Shown: one piece after another, positions 52,886 through 61,821 of the stretch
Layout: each line of letters opens with the position of its first letter
How positions within the stretch are numbered: the stretch's first letter is position 1
Assembly: GCF_025753855.1 (NCBI RefSeq)
Contig: NZ_JAOWPT010000001.1
Coordinates: forward strand, 523,001-587,000
Direction of reading: 5' to 3'
DNA: 64,000 nucleotides
Source: Mesorhizobium sp. ZC-5
GTDB lineage: Bacteria > Pseudomonadota > Alphaproteobacteria > Rhizobiales > Rhizobiaceae
The notes under the pieces: generated by a model
Told to the model about the DNA's origin: nothing
What the model saw: the letters and a program-made list of their open reading frames with translations, nothing else
Databases searched by the model: none
Program-made: the position numbers and the translations under genes

Positions 52886-53254
52886 TCAGACGAAAAGGCC
52901 AAAGCTGTTGCCGTCCGGGTCCAGACAATAAACGAAACTGCCGACGGGAACAGTGATGACCGGCGAGACGACCTGGCCGCCATGCTTCGTCACCCGTTCC
53001 ATGGCCTCCTCCAGAGGCGCGGAAACCCTCAGATGGATGGTCGGTCCGGTACCCGCGGCGGCAGGCTTGCCAGGATAGACATGCCCGGCGGCTCCCCGCT
53101 CCTGCGACGCGAATATCGCGATCGGGTTGGGTCCGTCTTCGTTGAGCGCAAGCTCGTTCTTCAGCACCGCGCCGTAGAACGCCTGGGCGCGACCCATGTC
53201 GGTGACGGGTATTTCGAACCAGGCGGAGGCTGTTGCTGGAATGAAGACGGCCAT
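52886..53254 (-). CDS. VOC family protein
   Basis: A 122-residue VOC protein, AWFEIPVTDMGRAQAFYGAV then GPTIHLRVSAPLEEAMERV and YCLDPDGNSFGLFV, the classic two-module layout. The ATG at 53254 is chosen because AGGAG lies directly upstream; an upstream ATG adds only five residues. It is preceded by a 54-base perfect inverted repeat that may hold its operator. Confidence 0.85.
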   Translation of the reverse strand: MAVFIPATASAWFEIPVTDMGRAQAFYGAVLKNELALNEDGPNPIAIFASQERGAAGHVYPGKPAAAGTGPTIHLRVSAPLEEAMERVTKHGGQVVSPVITVPVGSFVYCLDPDGNSFGLFV

Positions 53255-53279
53255 GGAATCTCCTGACATCGAATTAGGC

Positions 53280-53333
53280 CATCATGACACACTGCTCCTG
53301 ACACCCTTCTGTCAGGAGCAGTGTGTCATGATG
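53280..53333. promoter_or_regulatory. 24-bp perfect inverted repeat (6-base loop) upstream of the VOC gene
   Basis: The left arm (53280-53303) and right arm (53310-53333) match exactly around CCCTTC. The centre contains CTCCTGACA-N6-TGTCAGGAG, the same half-site found upstream of the DUF1127 gene at 54206-54229. It overlaps the stop codon of the DJ-1-like gene and lies 26 bases from the VOC start. Confidence 0.85.
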
Positions 53334-53934
53334 AGCCGGCATATTCTCTTGAAATTAACGCGCGCATTTCTGCCAGTTGCTGCTTCTGGTCCGGGAACAG
53401 TGCCTCCAGGAAAGTCACCGCGAAGGTGCCGGGAGCCGAGCCGGGTGCGGTGACGATCCTGTCGTCCGCCACCGCATGGGGAACATCCTGGTAAAGGTCG
53501 GCCCCCGCATAGTTCGGGAGATGGCCGAGAATCCAGTCGCGGCCGTTGCTGGTGTGCTTCTGGCCTTGCAGCAGGCCGGAACGGGCGAGCGCCAGCGTGC
53601 CGGCGCAGATGCCGCCAACCACGCCGCCTCTCTCCGCCACCGACTTGAGCAGCGCCGAAACGTCCGGCGGAGTCTCCACGGCCCAACTGTCCGATCCGAT
53701 CACCGCAATTGCATTGAGATCGGCATTGGCCGCCGCGTCGGTGCTTCGGTCCGGGGTCAGCGTGAAACCGCTTATGCCGATGACGGGCTTGCCGTCCGGC
53801 GTGAGCGAAAACGCCTTGGCGCCGAACCACTCCACCGCAGACGCCGCCAGGAGCCCGTACTCCCAGTCGGCATAACCCTGGACGAAAACGAAACCGATGG
53901 TTTTTGCTGCGGCCATATAGAGGGTTTCCTGCAT
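53326..53934 (-). CDS. DJ-1/PfpI family protein
   Basis: A 202-residue protein, MQETLYMAAAKTIGFVFVQGY, with the ThiJ/PfpI elbow GGICAGTLALARSGLLQGQ carrying Cys in the GxCxG position (about residue 115). The group includes glyoxalase III, chaperones and amidases; this one is probably stress related given VOC neighbours. Its stop codon is inside the inverted repeat at 53280-53333. Confidence 0.85.
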   Translation of the reverse strand: MQETLYMAAAKTIGFVFVQGYADWEYGLLAASAVEWFGAKAFSLTPDGKPVIGISGFTLTPDRSTDAAANADLNAIAVIGSDSWAVETPPDVSALLKSVAERGGVVGGICAGTLALARSGLLQGQKHTSNGRDWILGHLPNYAGADLYQDVPHAVADDRIVTAPGSAPGTFAVTFLEALFPDQKQQLAEMRALISREYAGSS

Positions 53935-53986
53935 TTGCCCGCCTGCCCGCGATATATCGCGATCGCGGGCAGGCAATCAACGGTTT

Positions 53987-54163
53987 CTAGCCGGCGCGGC
54001 GTGCGCGGCGCTCGGGAAAGCTGTCCGGCCAACCGATGTCCTTGCGGATGCTGGCGGGCAGGTCATTGAGCAGCCGCTCCGTGCGGACCCGTTCCTGCAT
54101 GGTCCGCAACGATGCTGCATAGCGTCCGACTGCCTTGAAGAGTGTGGGGGTGAAAATGTCCAT
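53987..54163 (-). CDS. DUF1127-like small protein
   Basis: A 58-residue Arg-rich protein, MDIFTPTLFKAVGRYAASLR, with ERLLNDLPASIRKDIGWPDS in place of the common LSDLGISR core, which marks it as a DUF1127 member with altered tail. GGAGCC precedes the ATG. The palindrome at 54206-54229, sharing a half-site with the one near VOC, lies 43 bases upstream. Confidence 0.8.
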   Translation of the reverse strand: MDIFTPTLFKAVGRYAASLRTMQERVRTERLLNDLPASIRKDIGWPDSFPERRARRAG

Positions 54164-54205
54164 GACAGTGGCTCCTTTGTTTGACGAGACCACTATCGCA
54201 CACCC

Positions 54206-54229
54206 CTACTGACAGCAGTCTGTCAGTAG
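54206..54229. promoter_or_regulatory. 10-bp inverted repeat, second copy of the CTnCTGACA operator
   Basis: CTACTGACAG (54206-54215) and CTGTCAGTAG (54220-54229) around CAGT. Read as CTACTGACA-N6-TGTCAGTAG it matches, in half-site and spacing, the core of the inverted repeat at 53295-53318. It lies 43 bases upstream of the DUF1127-like start. Confidence 0.75.
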
Positions 54230-54331
54230 CCTTCAGGATTCATGTTCTAATTTTGTTCCGGCTGCCGGAACTTTTGTTCTCGCTGATTCCTGCTTGGGAA
54301 AACCGGCTTTCGACAGGCCCAGCCGGTTCGC

Positions 54332-56239
54332 CTACACTCCGATCCCGCGGCCGTTCAGCGCCGCGGTGATCTCATCGAGAATCGCCGGGTCGTCGATGGT
54401 CGCCGGCATCGTCCACGCCTCCTTGTCGGCGATCTTCTGCATGGTGGCGCGCAGGATCTTGCCCGAACGCGTCTTCGGCAGCCGCTTGATGGTGACGACG
54501 GTCTTCAGCGACGCCACCGCGCCGATGCGGTCACGCACCAATTTTACGATCTCCTGCTCGACGGCGGCACTTTCCCGGTTCACGCCGGAATTCAGCACCA
54601 CGAAGGCACACGGCACCTGGCCCTTCATGGCGTCGGCGATGCCGACCACGGCGCATTCGGCGACGTTCGGATGTTCGGCCACCACCTCTTCCATGCCGCC
54701 GGTCGACAGGCGATGGCCGGCGACGTTGATGATGTCGTCGGTGCGCGCCATGATGAAGAGATAACCGTCATCGTCGATATAGCCGGCATCGGCGGTCTTG
54801 TAGTAGCCGGGGAACTCGGCGAGGTAGGCTTGCCGGAACCGTTCGTCCGCGTTCCACAGCGTCGGCAGGCAACCAGGCGGCAGCGGCAGCTTCACAACCA
54901 CGTTGCCGAGCGTGCCCCTGCCGACCGGATGGCCGGCGTCGTCAAGCACCTGGATGTCGTAGCCCGGCATCGGCACGCCCGGCGACCCGTATTTGACCGG
55001 CAGCTGCCCGAGACCGACCGGGTTTTGCGACATCGGCGAACCGGTTTCCGTCTGCCACCAGTGATCGATCACCGGGATGTTCAGCTTCTGCTCCGCCCAT
55101 TTGATGGTTTCGGGATCGGCGCGTTCCCCGGCAAGGAATAGCGTACGGAACTTCGACAAATCGTATTTCGGCACGAATGCGCCGTCCGGATCCTGGCCCT
55201 TGATGGCGCGAAACGCGGTCGGCGCGGTGAACAGCGCGACCACGCCATGCTCGGCGATCACCCGCCAGAAAGTGCCGGCGTCGGGCGTGCCGACCGGCTT
55301 GCCCTCGAACAACACGGTGGTGCACCCGTGCAGCAGTGGCGCGTAGACGATGTAGGAATGGCCGACCACCCAGCCGACATCGGAAGCCGCCCAGAACACT
55401 TCGCCGGGCTCGACGCCGAACTCGTTCCACATCGACCATTCGAGCGCGACCATGTGGCCGCCATTGTCGCGCACCACGCCTTTCGGCTGGCCTGTGGTTC
55501 CCGATGTGTAGAGCACGTAGAGCGGGTCGGTAGCGAGGACCGGCACGCAGTCGACATTGGCGCCGGCCGCCCGTTCACGCGCGACCGCGTCGGCGTAGTC
55601 GATGTCGCGGCCTTGCGTCAGTTCGCAAGTCTGCTGCGGACGCTGCAGGATGACGCAACGCTCGGGCTTGTGGCGGGCGATCTCGATGGCGCCGTCGAGC
55701 AGCGGCTTGTAGGCGATGACGCGGCCGGGCTCCAGCCCGCAGGAGGCGGTGATGATCAGCTTCGGCTGTGCGTCGTCGATGCGGGTGGCAAGCTCGCGCG
55801 CTGCGAAGCCGCCGAACACCACCGAGTGGATGGCGCCCAGCCGGGCACAGGCGAGCATGGCGAAGGCGGCTTCAGCCACCATCGGCATGTAGATGATGAC
55901 GCGGTCGCCTTTGCGCACGCCGTGGTTCTTCAGAACCGAGGCCAGCGCCACCACCTCCCGCTTCAGCTCGGCATAGGTGAATTTCGCTGTCGTGCCGGTA
56001 ATGGCGCTGTCGTGGATGAGCGCCAGCTGGTCTGCCCGTCCGCCATTCACATGCCGGTCGACGGCATTGTAGCAGGTGTTGCACTCCGCCCCCGCAAACC
56101 AGCGGCCGTAAATCCCGGCGTCGGCGTCGAAAACCTTGTCCCATGGCTTGAACCAGTCGATCGCACCGGCAGCCTCGGCCCAGAACCGTTCCGGGTCCTG
56201 CTTCCAGCTCTCGTAGACCTCCCGATAGCGCGAACCCAT
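54332..56239 (-). CDS. prpE: PrpE-type propionyl/acetyl-CoA synthetase
   Basis: A 635-residue acyl-CoA synthetase: VLYTSGTTGQPKGVVRD (AMP-binding motif), HWWQTETGSPMSQN, KTADAGYIDDDGYLFIMARTDD (read in part), GHRLSTGGMEE and the C-terminal PKTRSGKILRATM, whose Lys is the acetylation site in Acs enzymes. The short N terminus (MGSRYREVYESWKQDPERFW) and EECNTCYNAVDRH region fit the PrpE subgroup better than AcsA. It activates propionate, or acetate, for central metabolism. Confidence 0.9.
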   Translation of the reverse strand: MGSRYREVYESWKQDPERFWAEAAGAIDWFKPWDKVFDADAGIYGRWFAGAECNTCYNAVDRHVNGGRADQLALIHDSAITGTTAKFTYAELKREVVALASVLKNHGVRKGDRVIIYMPMVAEAAFAMLACARLGAIHSVVFGGFAARELATRIDDAQPKLIITASCGLEPGRVIAYKPLLDGAIEIARHKPERCVILQRPQQTCELTQGRDIDYADAVARERAAGANVDCVPVLATDPLYVLYTSGTTGQPKGVVRDNGGHMVALEWSMWNEFGVEPGEVFWAASDVGWVVGHSYIVYAPLLHGCTTVLFEGKPVGTPDAGTFWRVIAEHGVVALFTAPTAFRAIKGQDPDGAFVPKYDLSKFRTLFLAGERADPETIKWAEQKLNIPVIDHWWQTETGSPMSQNPVGLGQLPVKYGSPGVPMPGYDIQVLDDAGHPVGRGTLGNVVVKLPLPPGCLPTLWNADERFRQAYLAEFPGYYKTADAGYIDDDGYLFIMARTDDIINVAGHRLSTGGMEEVVAEHPNVAECAVVGIADAMKGQVPCAFVVLNSGVNRESAAVEQEIVKLVRDRIGAVASLKTVVTIKRLPKTRSGKILRATMQKIADKEAWTMPATIDDPAILDEITAALNGRGIGV

Positions 56240-56328
56240 GATTTCCTCCCTTATTCCAAGCCATGAATTGCCATTCCCGGCCGCGCCTGTCTATTAGCAC
56301 GAAGGTTCGAGACAGGAGCGGATAGGCG

Positions 56329-56484
56329 ATGGGCAAGATTTTGGCGCTGCTGCTGCTTGCCGCGATGATCGTTCACCTGATCAGGCCGCTGAACCTGCCG
56401 GGGCTGCGGAAGCGCGCCGATTTCTGGAAGATCGCGGTGGTGGCGATTGCCGTGATGATGCTGGCGAGTTTGATCCGGCCGTGA
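56329..56484 (+). CDS. small membrane protein of 51 residues
   Basis: MGKILALLLLAAMIVHLIRP then LNLPGLRKRADFWKIAVVAI and a second helix, ending LIRP. Two helices with a positively charged loop (GLRKRADFWK). ACAGGAGCG lies about 9 bases upstream of the ATG. It is divergent from prpE and convergent with the SGNH gene (12 bases). Too short for the usual ORF cut-off. Function unknown. Confidence 0.75.
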   Translation: MGKILALLLLAAMIVHLIRPLNLPGLRKRADFWKIAVVAIAVMMLASLIRP

Positions 56485-56496
56485 CCGGACCGACCG

Positions 56497-57225
56497 TCAG
56501 TCGTGCGGAGCATCTGTCACGACAAAACCGAGCAGATGTTCGGCCCAGGCACGGTAGCCGGCTTCCGAGGCGTGGAAACCGTCGGTCGAGAACCCCACGG
56601 CGGGATCGGTGATCGGTAGCCGCGGCGCGGGCACCGCGCCACGCTCGAGGCATAGCCTTTCGCCCATCCGGTTTACGGCGCCGGCGCGGATCTCGAGGAT
56701 TTTGCCGAGCAAGGGCGGCATTGCCGGTGCGCGAGTGAATTCCAGGACCGGGGACCAGACGACGCGGGCTTCCGGCCACTTGGCCCTCAGTGCATAGAGC
56801 AGGCCGCCGAAATCTTTCTTGAAGCGCGGCACCGAGTGGAAATTCTTGGTGTCGTTGGTGCCGATGGCAAGCACGATGTGCGTCCACGCATCGGCCGAGA
56901 GATTGGGCAGGACATAGTCGCGTATCTGGCCCGAGGTCGCGGAATTGAAACCTGCCGCCCGCCAGGTGACGGCACGGCCGGTACGCTCGCGGATCAACCC
57001 GGCGAGCTGCGCGGCAAGCCCGTCCTCGGAGCGACCGATGCCGACCGAAGCCGCCGAGGAATCGCCGAGAACCAGCAGCGAAATGGCCGGCTCCCGGCCG
57101 TCGAGGCGATGCAGCACCGGACCTTGCGCCGGCAGCATGCGGCTGGTGCGCCGACGCACGCCCAATCCCTGCCAGACGTAGATCGGAAAGGCCAGCCAGG
57201 TGAGAAGAGGCAGAAGACGCGACAT
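56497..57225 (-). CDS. SGNH/GDSL-type lipase-esterase
   Basis: A 242-residue hydrolase with an N-terminal helix (LLPLLTWLAFPIYVWQGLG) that may anchor it to the membrane. Block I is LVLGDSSAASVGIG (GDS, catalytic Ser), block III is AIGTNDTKNF (GxND), and block V is DGFHASEAGYRAW (DxxH). Substrate is unknown, probably acyl esters at the envelope. Confidence 0.87.
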   Translation of the reverse strand: MSRLLPLLTWLAFPIYVWQGLGVRRRTSRMLPAQGPVLHRLDGREPAISLLVLGDSSAASVGIGRSEDGLAAQLAGLIRERTGRAVTWRAAGFNSATSGQIRDYVLPNLSADAWTHIVLAIGTNDTKNFHSVPRFKKDFGGLLYALRAKWPEARVVWSPVLEFTRAPAMPPLLGKILEIRAGAVNRMGERLCLERGAVPAPRLPITDPAVGFSTDGFHASEAGYRAWAEHLLGFVVTDAPHD

Positions 57226-57255
57226 TGGCGCTTCATAAGGCCAGTGCTACAAAAG

Positions 57256-57284
57256 AAAAAGCCCCGTCGGAGCGGGGCTTTTTC
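57256..57284 (-). terminator. intrinsic terminator after fba
   Basis: AAAAAGCCCCG, TCGGAG, CGGGGCTTTTT: an 11-bp self-complementary stem with A- and T-runs on both sides, so it can work in both directions; it ends the fba transcript on the minus strand and follows the SGNH start on the other side. Confidence 0.85.
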
Positions 57285-57351
57285 AGTTTCGTTCTAGGCT
57301 CCCTGTCCGGCGGCGATGTTCTCCGCCTTGCCGCTCCACGCCCTCTGGCTG

Positions 57352-58242
57352 TCAGCTGGCACGGGACGCTTCGAAAATGCTGTCGATCGCTGAAGCCAGC
57401 GAACCGTTGAACTGCTCGTCGCTCTGGCCCGCCGACAGACCCTCGGTCAAGGCACGCGAGAAGCTGGCGATCATGCCGGCATTCTGCCTCAGCTTTGCAT
57501 TCGCGTCGTCGCGGGAATATCCGCCGGACAGCGCGACCACGCGCATGACGCGCGGATCGTCGATCAGCGGCTTGTAGAGGTTGGCTTTCGTCGGCAGCGT
57601 CAGCTTCAGCATGACCTGCTTGCCGGCCGGCACATCGTCGAGATGCTTACGGATTTCCGCAAGAAGAATGTCCTCTGCTTCCGCCTTGTCCGGGATCGAA
57701 ATCGTGACCTCCGGTTCGATGATCGGCATGAGGCCGTGCGCCAGGATCTGCTTGCCGACCTCGAACTGCTGGTCGACGACTGCGGCAATACCTTTCGGAT
57801 CCGCAGCGTCGATCACCGAACGCATCTTGGTGCCGAATATCCCCTTCGCGACGGCGCGCTTGAGCAACGCGTCGAGCTCCGGCATCGGCTTCATCAGCTT
57901 GACGCCGTCCTTGGCTTCCGCCAGCCCCTTGTCGACCTTCAGGAACGGCACCACATGGCGCTTCTCCCAGAGATATTGCGCTGTCGGCGTGCCGTCGATG
58001 TCGCGGTCCATGGTCTGCTCGAACAGGATCGCACCCATCACCTTGTCGCCGGTGAAGGCAGGCGATTTGATGATCCGCGCGCGCATCTTGTGAACGAGGT
58101 CGAACATTTCCGCATCATTCGACCAGGCGCCTTCGTCTATGCCGTAAAGCTTGAGCGCCTTCGGCGTGGAGCCGCCGGACTGATCGAGCGCTGCAATGAA
58201 GCCGTCCTTGTTTGCGGCCTGCGCGGCCATTTCCTGGTTCAT
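57352..58242 (-). CDS. fba: fructose-bisphosphate aldolase, class I
   Basis: A 296-residue aldolase of the archaeal/class I type, lacking the zinc-binding class II pattern. It begins [30 protein letters not shown], with [13 protein letters not shown] holding the Schiff-base Lys (about residue 215) and [14 protein letters not shown] the phosphate loop. It splits fructose-1,6-bisphosphate, working with pgk and gap in the same block. A TTG-like upstream frame is not used. Confidence 0.93.
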   Translation of the reverse strand: MNQEMAAQAANKDGFIAALDQSGGSTPKALKLYGIDEGAWSNDAEMFDLVHKMRARIIKSPAFTGDKVMGAILFEQTMDRDIDGTPTAQYLWEKRHVVPFLKVDKGLAEAKDGVKLMKPMPELDALLKRAVAKGIFGTKMRSVIDAADPKGIAAVVDQQFEVGKQILAHGLMPIIEPEVTISIPDKAEAEDILLAEIRKHLDDVPAGKQVMLKLTLPTKANLYKPLIDDPRVMRVVALSGGYSRDDANAKLRQNAGMIASFSRALTEGLSAGQSDEQFNGSLASAIDSIFEASRAS

Positions 58243-58391
58243 CTCGTTCTCCTGACTGTCTGCCCGGGCGAATACCAGAAGAGTTTTCGCGATGGAATGC
58301 CAGCAAAAACCTGAATCGATTGAAAGATATCACTTGCGATGTGAAAGTGTTTCATCCGCCCCGACAAGAAGCAGGATGAACAGATTTTCTG

Positions 58392-58472
58392 GGGCGGAAT
58401 GCATTCGGAGGACGTTCCGCCCGGTCTGTTGTTTGGCCGCATTTGTGCGCAGCCAGGTGGTCCACTGGCTGC
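58392..58472. repeat. two hairpins between fba and pgk
   Basis: GGGCGGAA (58392-58399) with TTCCGCCC (58415-58422), and GCAGCCAG (58449-58456) with CTGGCTGC (58465-58472). The second is 8 bases beyond the pgk stop and could end or protect the pgk message. Neither has a clear T-run. Confidence 0.55.
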
Positions 58473-58480
58473 AAAATGCT

Positions 58481-59677
58481 CTAGGCCTTCAGCACTTCCA
58501 CGCCGGGCAGCGGCTTGCCTTCCATCCATTCCAGGAATGCGCCGCCGGCCGTCGATACATAGGTGAAATCCTCGGCGACCTGTGCCTGGTTGAGCGCGGC
58601 GACCGTGTCGCCGCCGCCCGCCACCGAGACGAGCTTGCCGGCCTTTGTGCGCGTCGCCGCGTGTTTGGCGGCCGCCATCGTCGCCCGGTCGAAAGGTTCG
58701 ATCTCGAAAGCGCCGAGCGGGCCGTTCCAGACAAGCGTCGCGGCGCGGTCGATCCACTGGTTGATCGCCTCGACGGTCTTCGGACCGACGTCGAGGATCA
58801 TGCCGTCCTCCGGCACCGCGTCGATCCCGACCGTCTCGTTCTTCGCGCCTGCCTTGAATTCCCAAGCCACAACGCCGTCGACCGGCAGGATGATGGCGCA
58901 GCCGGCGGTGGCGGCCTCGATCATGATCTGCTTGGCGGTGTCGGCAAGGTCGCGCTCGGCCAGCGATTTGCCGATCTTGCTGCCGCGGGCAACCAGGAAC
59001 GTATTGGCCATGCCGCCGCCGATCACCAGCGCGTCCACCTTCTTTACCAGGTTCATCAGGAGGTCGATCTTGGTCGAGACCTTGGCGCCGCCGACGATCG
59101 CGACGACCGGCTTGACCGGGTTGCCAAGCCCCTTCTCGAGCGCCTCGAGCTCGGCCTGCATTGTGCGCCCGGCGAAGGCCGGCAGATTATGGGCGAGGCC
59201 TTCCGTCGACGCATGGGCGCGATGCGCGGCTGAGAAAGCGTCGTTGACGAAAATATCGCCATTCTTCGCCAGCGCCTCGGTGAACGCCTTGTCGTTTTTT
59301 TCCTCGCCCTTGTGGAACCGGGTGTTTTCCAGAAGCAGTATGTCGCCGTCTTTCAGGGCCGCCACAGCCATGGCCGCGTTCTCCCCTATGCAGTCGGTGG
59401 CAAAGGCGACCTTGCGGCCAATCACCTTGGCGGCCGCCTCGGCGATCGGCTTCAGCGACAGCACCGGGTCCGGCCCGTCCTTGGGTCGGCCGAAATGCGC
59501 CAGCAGGATGACCTTGGCGCCCTTGTCGGCAAGTTCGATGATCGTCGGCACGATGCGTTCGATGCGGGTGTCGTCGGTCACCTTGCCATCGGCCATCGGC
59601 ACGTTGAGGTCGACGCGGACAAGAACCCGCTTGCCCTTGATGTCACCAATCGTGTCGAGCGTCTTGAAACCGGCCAC
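58481..59677 (-). CDS. pgk: phosphoglycerate kinase
   Basis: A 398-residue [23 protein letters not shown] at the start, [64 protein letters not shown] and [13 protein letters not shown]. It makes ATP from 1,3-bisphosphoglycerate. Between gap and fba in the glycolytic block, but separated from gap by the antiporter gene. Confidence 0.97.
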   Translation of the reverse strand: MAGFKTLDTIGDIKGKRVLVRVDLNVPMADGKVTDDTRIERIVPTIIELADKGAKVILLAHFGRPKDGPDPVLSLKPIAEAAAKVIGRKVAFATDCIGENAAMAVAALKDGDILLLENTRFHKGEEKNDKAFTEALAKNGDIFVNDAFSAAHRAHASTEGLAHNLPAFAGRTMQAELEALEKGLGNPVKPVVAIVGGAKVSTKIDLLMNLVKKVDALVIGGGMANTFLVARGSKIGKSLAERDLADTAKQIMIEAATAGCAIILPVDGVVAWEFKAGAKNETVGIDAVPEDGMILDVGPKTVEAINQWIDRAATLVWNGPLGAFEIEPFDRATMAAAKHAATRTKAGKLVSVAGGGDTVAALNQAQVAEDFTYVSTAGGAFLEWMEGKPLPGVEVLKA

Positions 59678-59773
59678 GGCAAATCCTCCTTTTAAAACCG
59701 CCGGACCTTATCGCGCGGCGTCACGGATGCAAGGCGACGTTCGGTCGCTTGCTTTAAGTCAAACCGGCGCCGT

Positions 59774-61645
59774 TCAGCCGTTGACCGGCGTGTCTTCCGG
59801 TGCCTTTTCAGCCGCCGCGGGTTTGGCTTCGCCGCCGCGATGTGCCCTGAGCCGCGTCCAGGCTGCCGCCAGCCGGTCACCGATCTCACCGAAACTCAGG
59901 AACATCGGCACGCTCGGACGCATCGCAAGAGGTTCGGTCGACAGGCCGATCGATGTAATCTTCCCCTTTTCGTCGACGTCACGCACGATAAGTTCGATCG
60001 GACCGATCATGACGCGATCGGCATATTCGGCATGGCCGCCGAAACGCTCGTTGAGCAGCGCACCGATCGTCATCTTCTGCTCCGCCTCGCTGAGACCGAG
60101 GCCATATGCCATCTCCAGGTCCGAGGCGAGGCGACCCGGTTCGACGGCGAAGGCCCCGAAGAAGTCCTCGTCCTCCGGATCGACCTCCATGCGGCTGGCA
60201 AACAGCCGGTCGAGCAGGCGCGGATATCGGTCGGGCACGAAGATATAGACGTGGTCGCCAGCCACCAGCCGCCCCATTTCCTGGAACCGCATCGAGCGCC
60301 CGTCGCGCACCACCAGCGACGGGCGTGCCCAGCGCGGGATGCGTTGTCCACGTGCCACCGGGCTTCCGGCCACCACCGTGTAGGCGAGCAGTTCGTGATG
60401 CGCCGAGCCCGGCAGTTCGAGCTCGACCTTGTTGAGTGGGCCAAGCCGGGCCGGCACGATCAGCCCCAGCCGCCGCGCCAGCGGACCGACTGTCCAGCCC
60501 TGTACCACCAGCGAAACCAGCACGACGATAAAGGCGATGTTGAAGATCAGCCTGCCATTCTCCAGCCCGCCGATCAGCGGCGTCAGCGCCAGCAGGATCG
60601 ACACGGCGCCACGCAGGCCGACCCAGGAGATGAAGGCCGTCTCGGCGCGCGGAAAGCGGAATGGCATCAGGCACAGCGACACCGCCAGCGGCCGCGCGAT
60701 GAAGATCAGGAACAGGCCGAGCAGGACCGCCGGCACCAGGATCGCCGGAAACTGCGACGGGGTCGCGAACAGGCCGAGCACCAGGAACATGATGATCTGC
60801 GCCAGCCAGGACATGCCATCCTGGAAGCGCTTCAAGGTGTTGGTGGCACGGATTTGCGAATTGCCGGCGACGAGACCGGCGAGATAGACGGCCAGGAAAC
60901 CCGAGCCGCCGATCGCCCCGGCGCCTGCGAAGACCAGCAGCGACAGCGTCAGCACGAAGATCGGCAAGAGCCCGCTGTCGAGATTGAGCCGGTCGACCAG
61001 CCGCACGATGGCCATGCCGCCAAGCACGCCGGCGATGGCCCCAAGTCCCATATGCTCGATGAAGCCTATGACGATGTCGAGCAGCAGCACCTGCGCTTCG
61101 GGGTCGGCGCCGAGCGCGATCACCTCGACAAGGGTGATGGTCAGGAAGATGGCGATCGGGTCGTTGGTGCCGGATTCGATTTCGAGCGTCGAGCGCACCC
61201 GGTCACGCAGCGACAGATTGCCGGCGCGCAGCAGGAAAAACACCGCCGCCGCGTCCGTGGAGGCGACCGCGGCACCGAGCAGGAAGGATTCCAGCCATGT
61301 CAAAGGCGTCAGGTAGAAGGCGGCCACGCCGAAGACCAGCGTGGTCAGCGCCACCCCCATGGTTGCCAGCGAGATCGCCGGCAGCGCCGCTTGCCGAAGC
61401 GCGTTGAGCGGCGTGCCGAAGCCGGAATCGAAAAGGATAGTGGCAAGCGCCAGTGAGCCGGCGAAATAGGCAAGCCGGGCGTTGTCGAACTGGATGCCGA
61501 GCCCGTCGGCTCCGGTCACCAGGCCTATGCCGAGGAAGAGTAGCAGCAGCGGCGCGCCGAAGCGAAAGGCGATAAGGCTCGAGAACGCCGCGGCCAGCAC
61601 AAGTGCCGTCGCCACAAGCGTCACGAGATATATCGTCTGATCCAT
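59774..61645 (-). CDS. K+/H+ antiporter (NhaP2/CvrA-like) with TrkA-C domain
   Basis: A 623-residue CPA1-type antiporter with about 12-13 helices (MDQTIYLVTLVATALVLAAA first). ASTDAAAVFFLLRAG is the ion-binding TDA motif, and ESGTNDPIAIFLTI the second ND motif. Residues about 405-490 form a TrkA-C domain (VRDGRSMRFQEMGRLVAGDHV) and a further C-terminal CorC/HlyC-like part follows. It adjusts cytosolic K+ or pH. The ATG at 61645 is chosen because the frame beyond it has no helix-like sequence. It sits inside the gap-pgk block on the same strand. Confidence 0.9.
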   Translation of the reverse strand: MDQTIYLVTLVATALVLAAAFSSLIAFRFGAPLLLLFLGIGLVTGADGLGIQFDNARLAYFAGSLALATILFDSGFGTPLNALRQAALPAISLATMGVALTTLVFGVAAFYLTPLTWLESFLLGAAVASTDAAAVFFLLRAGNLSLRDRVRSTLEIESGTNDPIAIFLTITLVEVIALGADPEAQVLLLDIVIGFIEHMGLGAIAGVLGGMAIVRLVDRLNLDSGLLPIFVLTLSLLVFAGAGAIGGSGFLAVYLAGLVAGNSQIRATNTLKRFQDGMSWLAQIIMFLVLGLFATPSQFPAILVPAVLLGLFLIFIARPLAVSLCLMPFRFPRAETAFISWVGLRGAVSILLALTPLIGGLENGRLIFNIAFIVVLVSLVVQGWTVGPLARRLGLIVPARLGPLNKVELELPGSAHHELLAYTVVAGSPVARGQRIPRWARPSLVVRDGRSMRFQEMGRLVAGDHVYIFVPDRYPRLLDRLFASRMEVDPEDEDFFGAFAVEPGRLASDLEMAYGLGLSEAEQKMTIGALLNERFGGHAEYADRVMIGPIELIVRDVDEKGKITSIGLSTEPLAMRPSVPMFLSFGEIGDRLAAAWTRLRAHRGGEAKPAAAEKAPEDTPVNG

Positions 61646-61773
61646 ACCGGCCTGTCCCCCGAAGCAGCTTTCCTGCGTCGCCGCAGAGTGCGGCGAAGAA
61701 AAGGCCATAGGCAAGCGATTGATCCGATTGAAGCTTCCGGTACTCGATTTTTTCTTAATATGGCCTGAAATGA

Positions 61774-61799
61774 AAACGCCCGGCCGAAGCCGGGCGTTT
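61774..61799 (-). terminator. intrinsic terminator after gap
   Basis: AAACGCCCGGC, CGAA loop, GCCGGGCGTTT: an 11-bp perfect stem, 23 bases past the gap stop on the minus strand. Reading downstream on that strand the stem is followed by TCATTTCAGG, so the T-run is short. Confidence 0.75.
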
Positions 61800-61821
61800 C
61801 AATCCGATTGTTTGCCCGCCG

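Noticed and set aside
59840-61456. 538-residue plus-strand frame opposite the antiporter
   Set aside because: His/Gln/Arg-rich shadow translation; the antiporter carries clear motifs on the minus strand.
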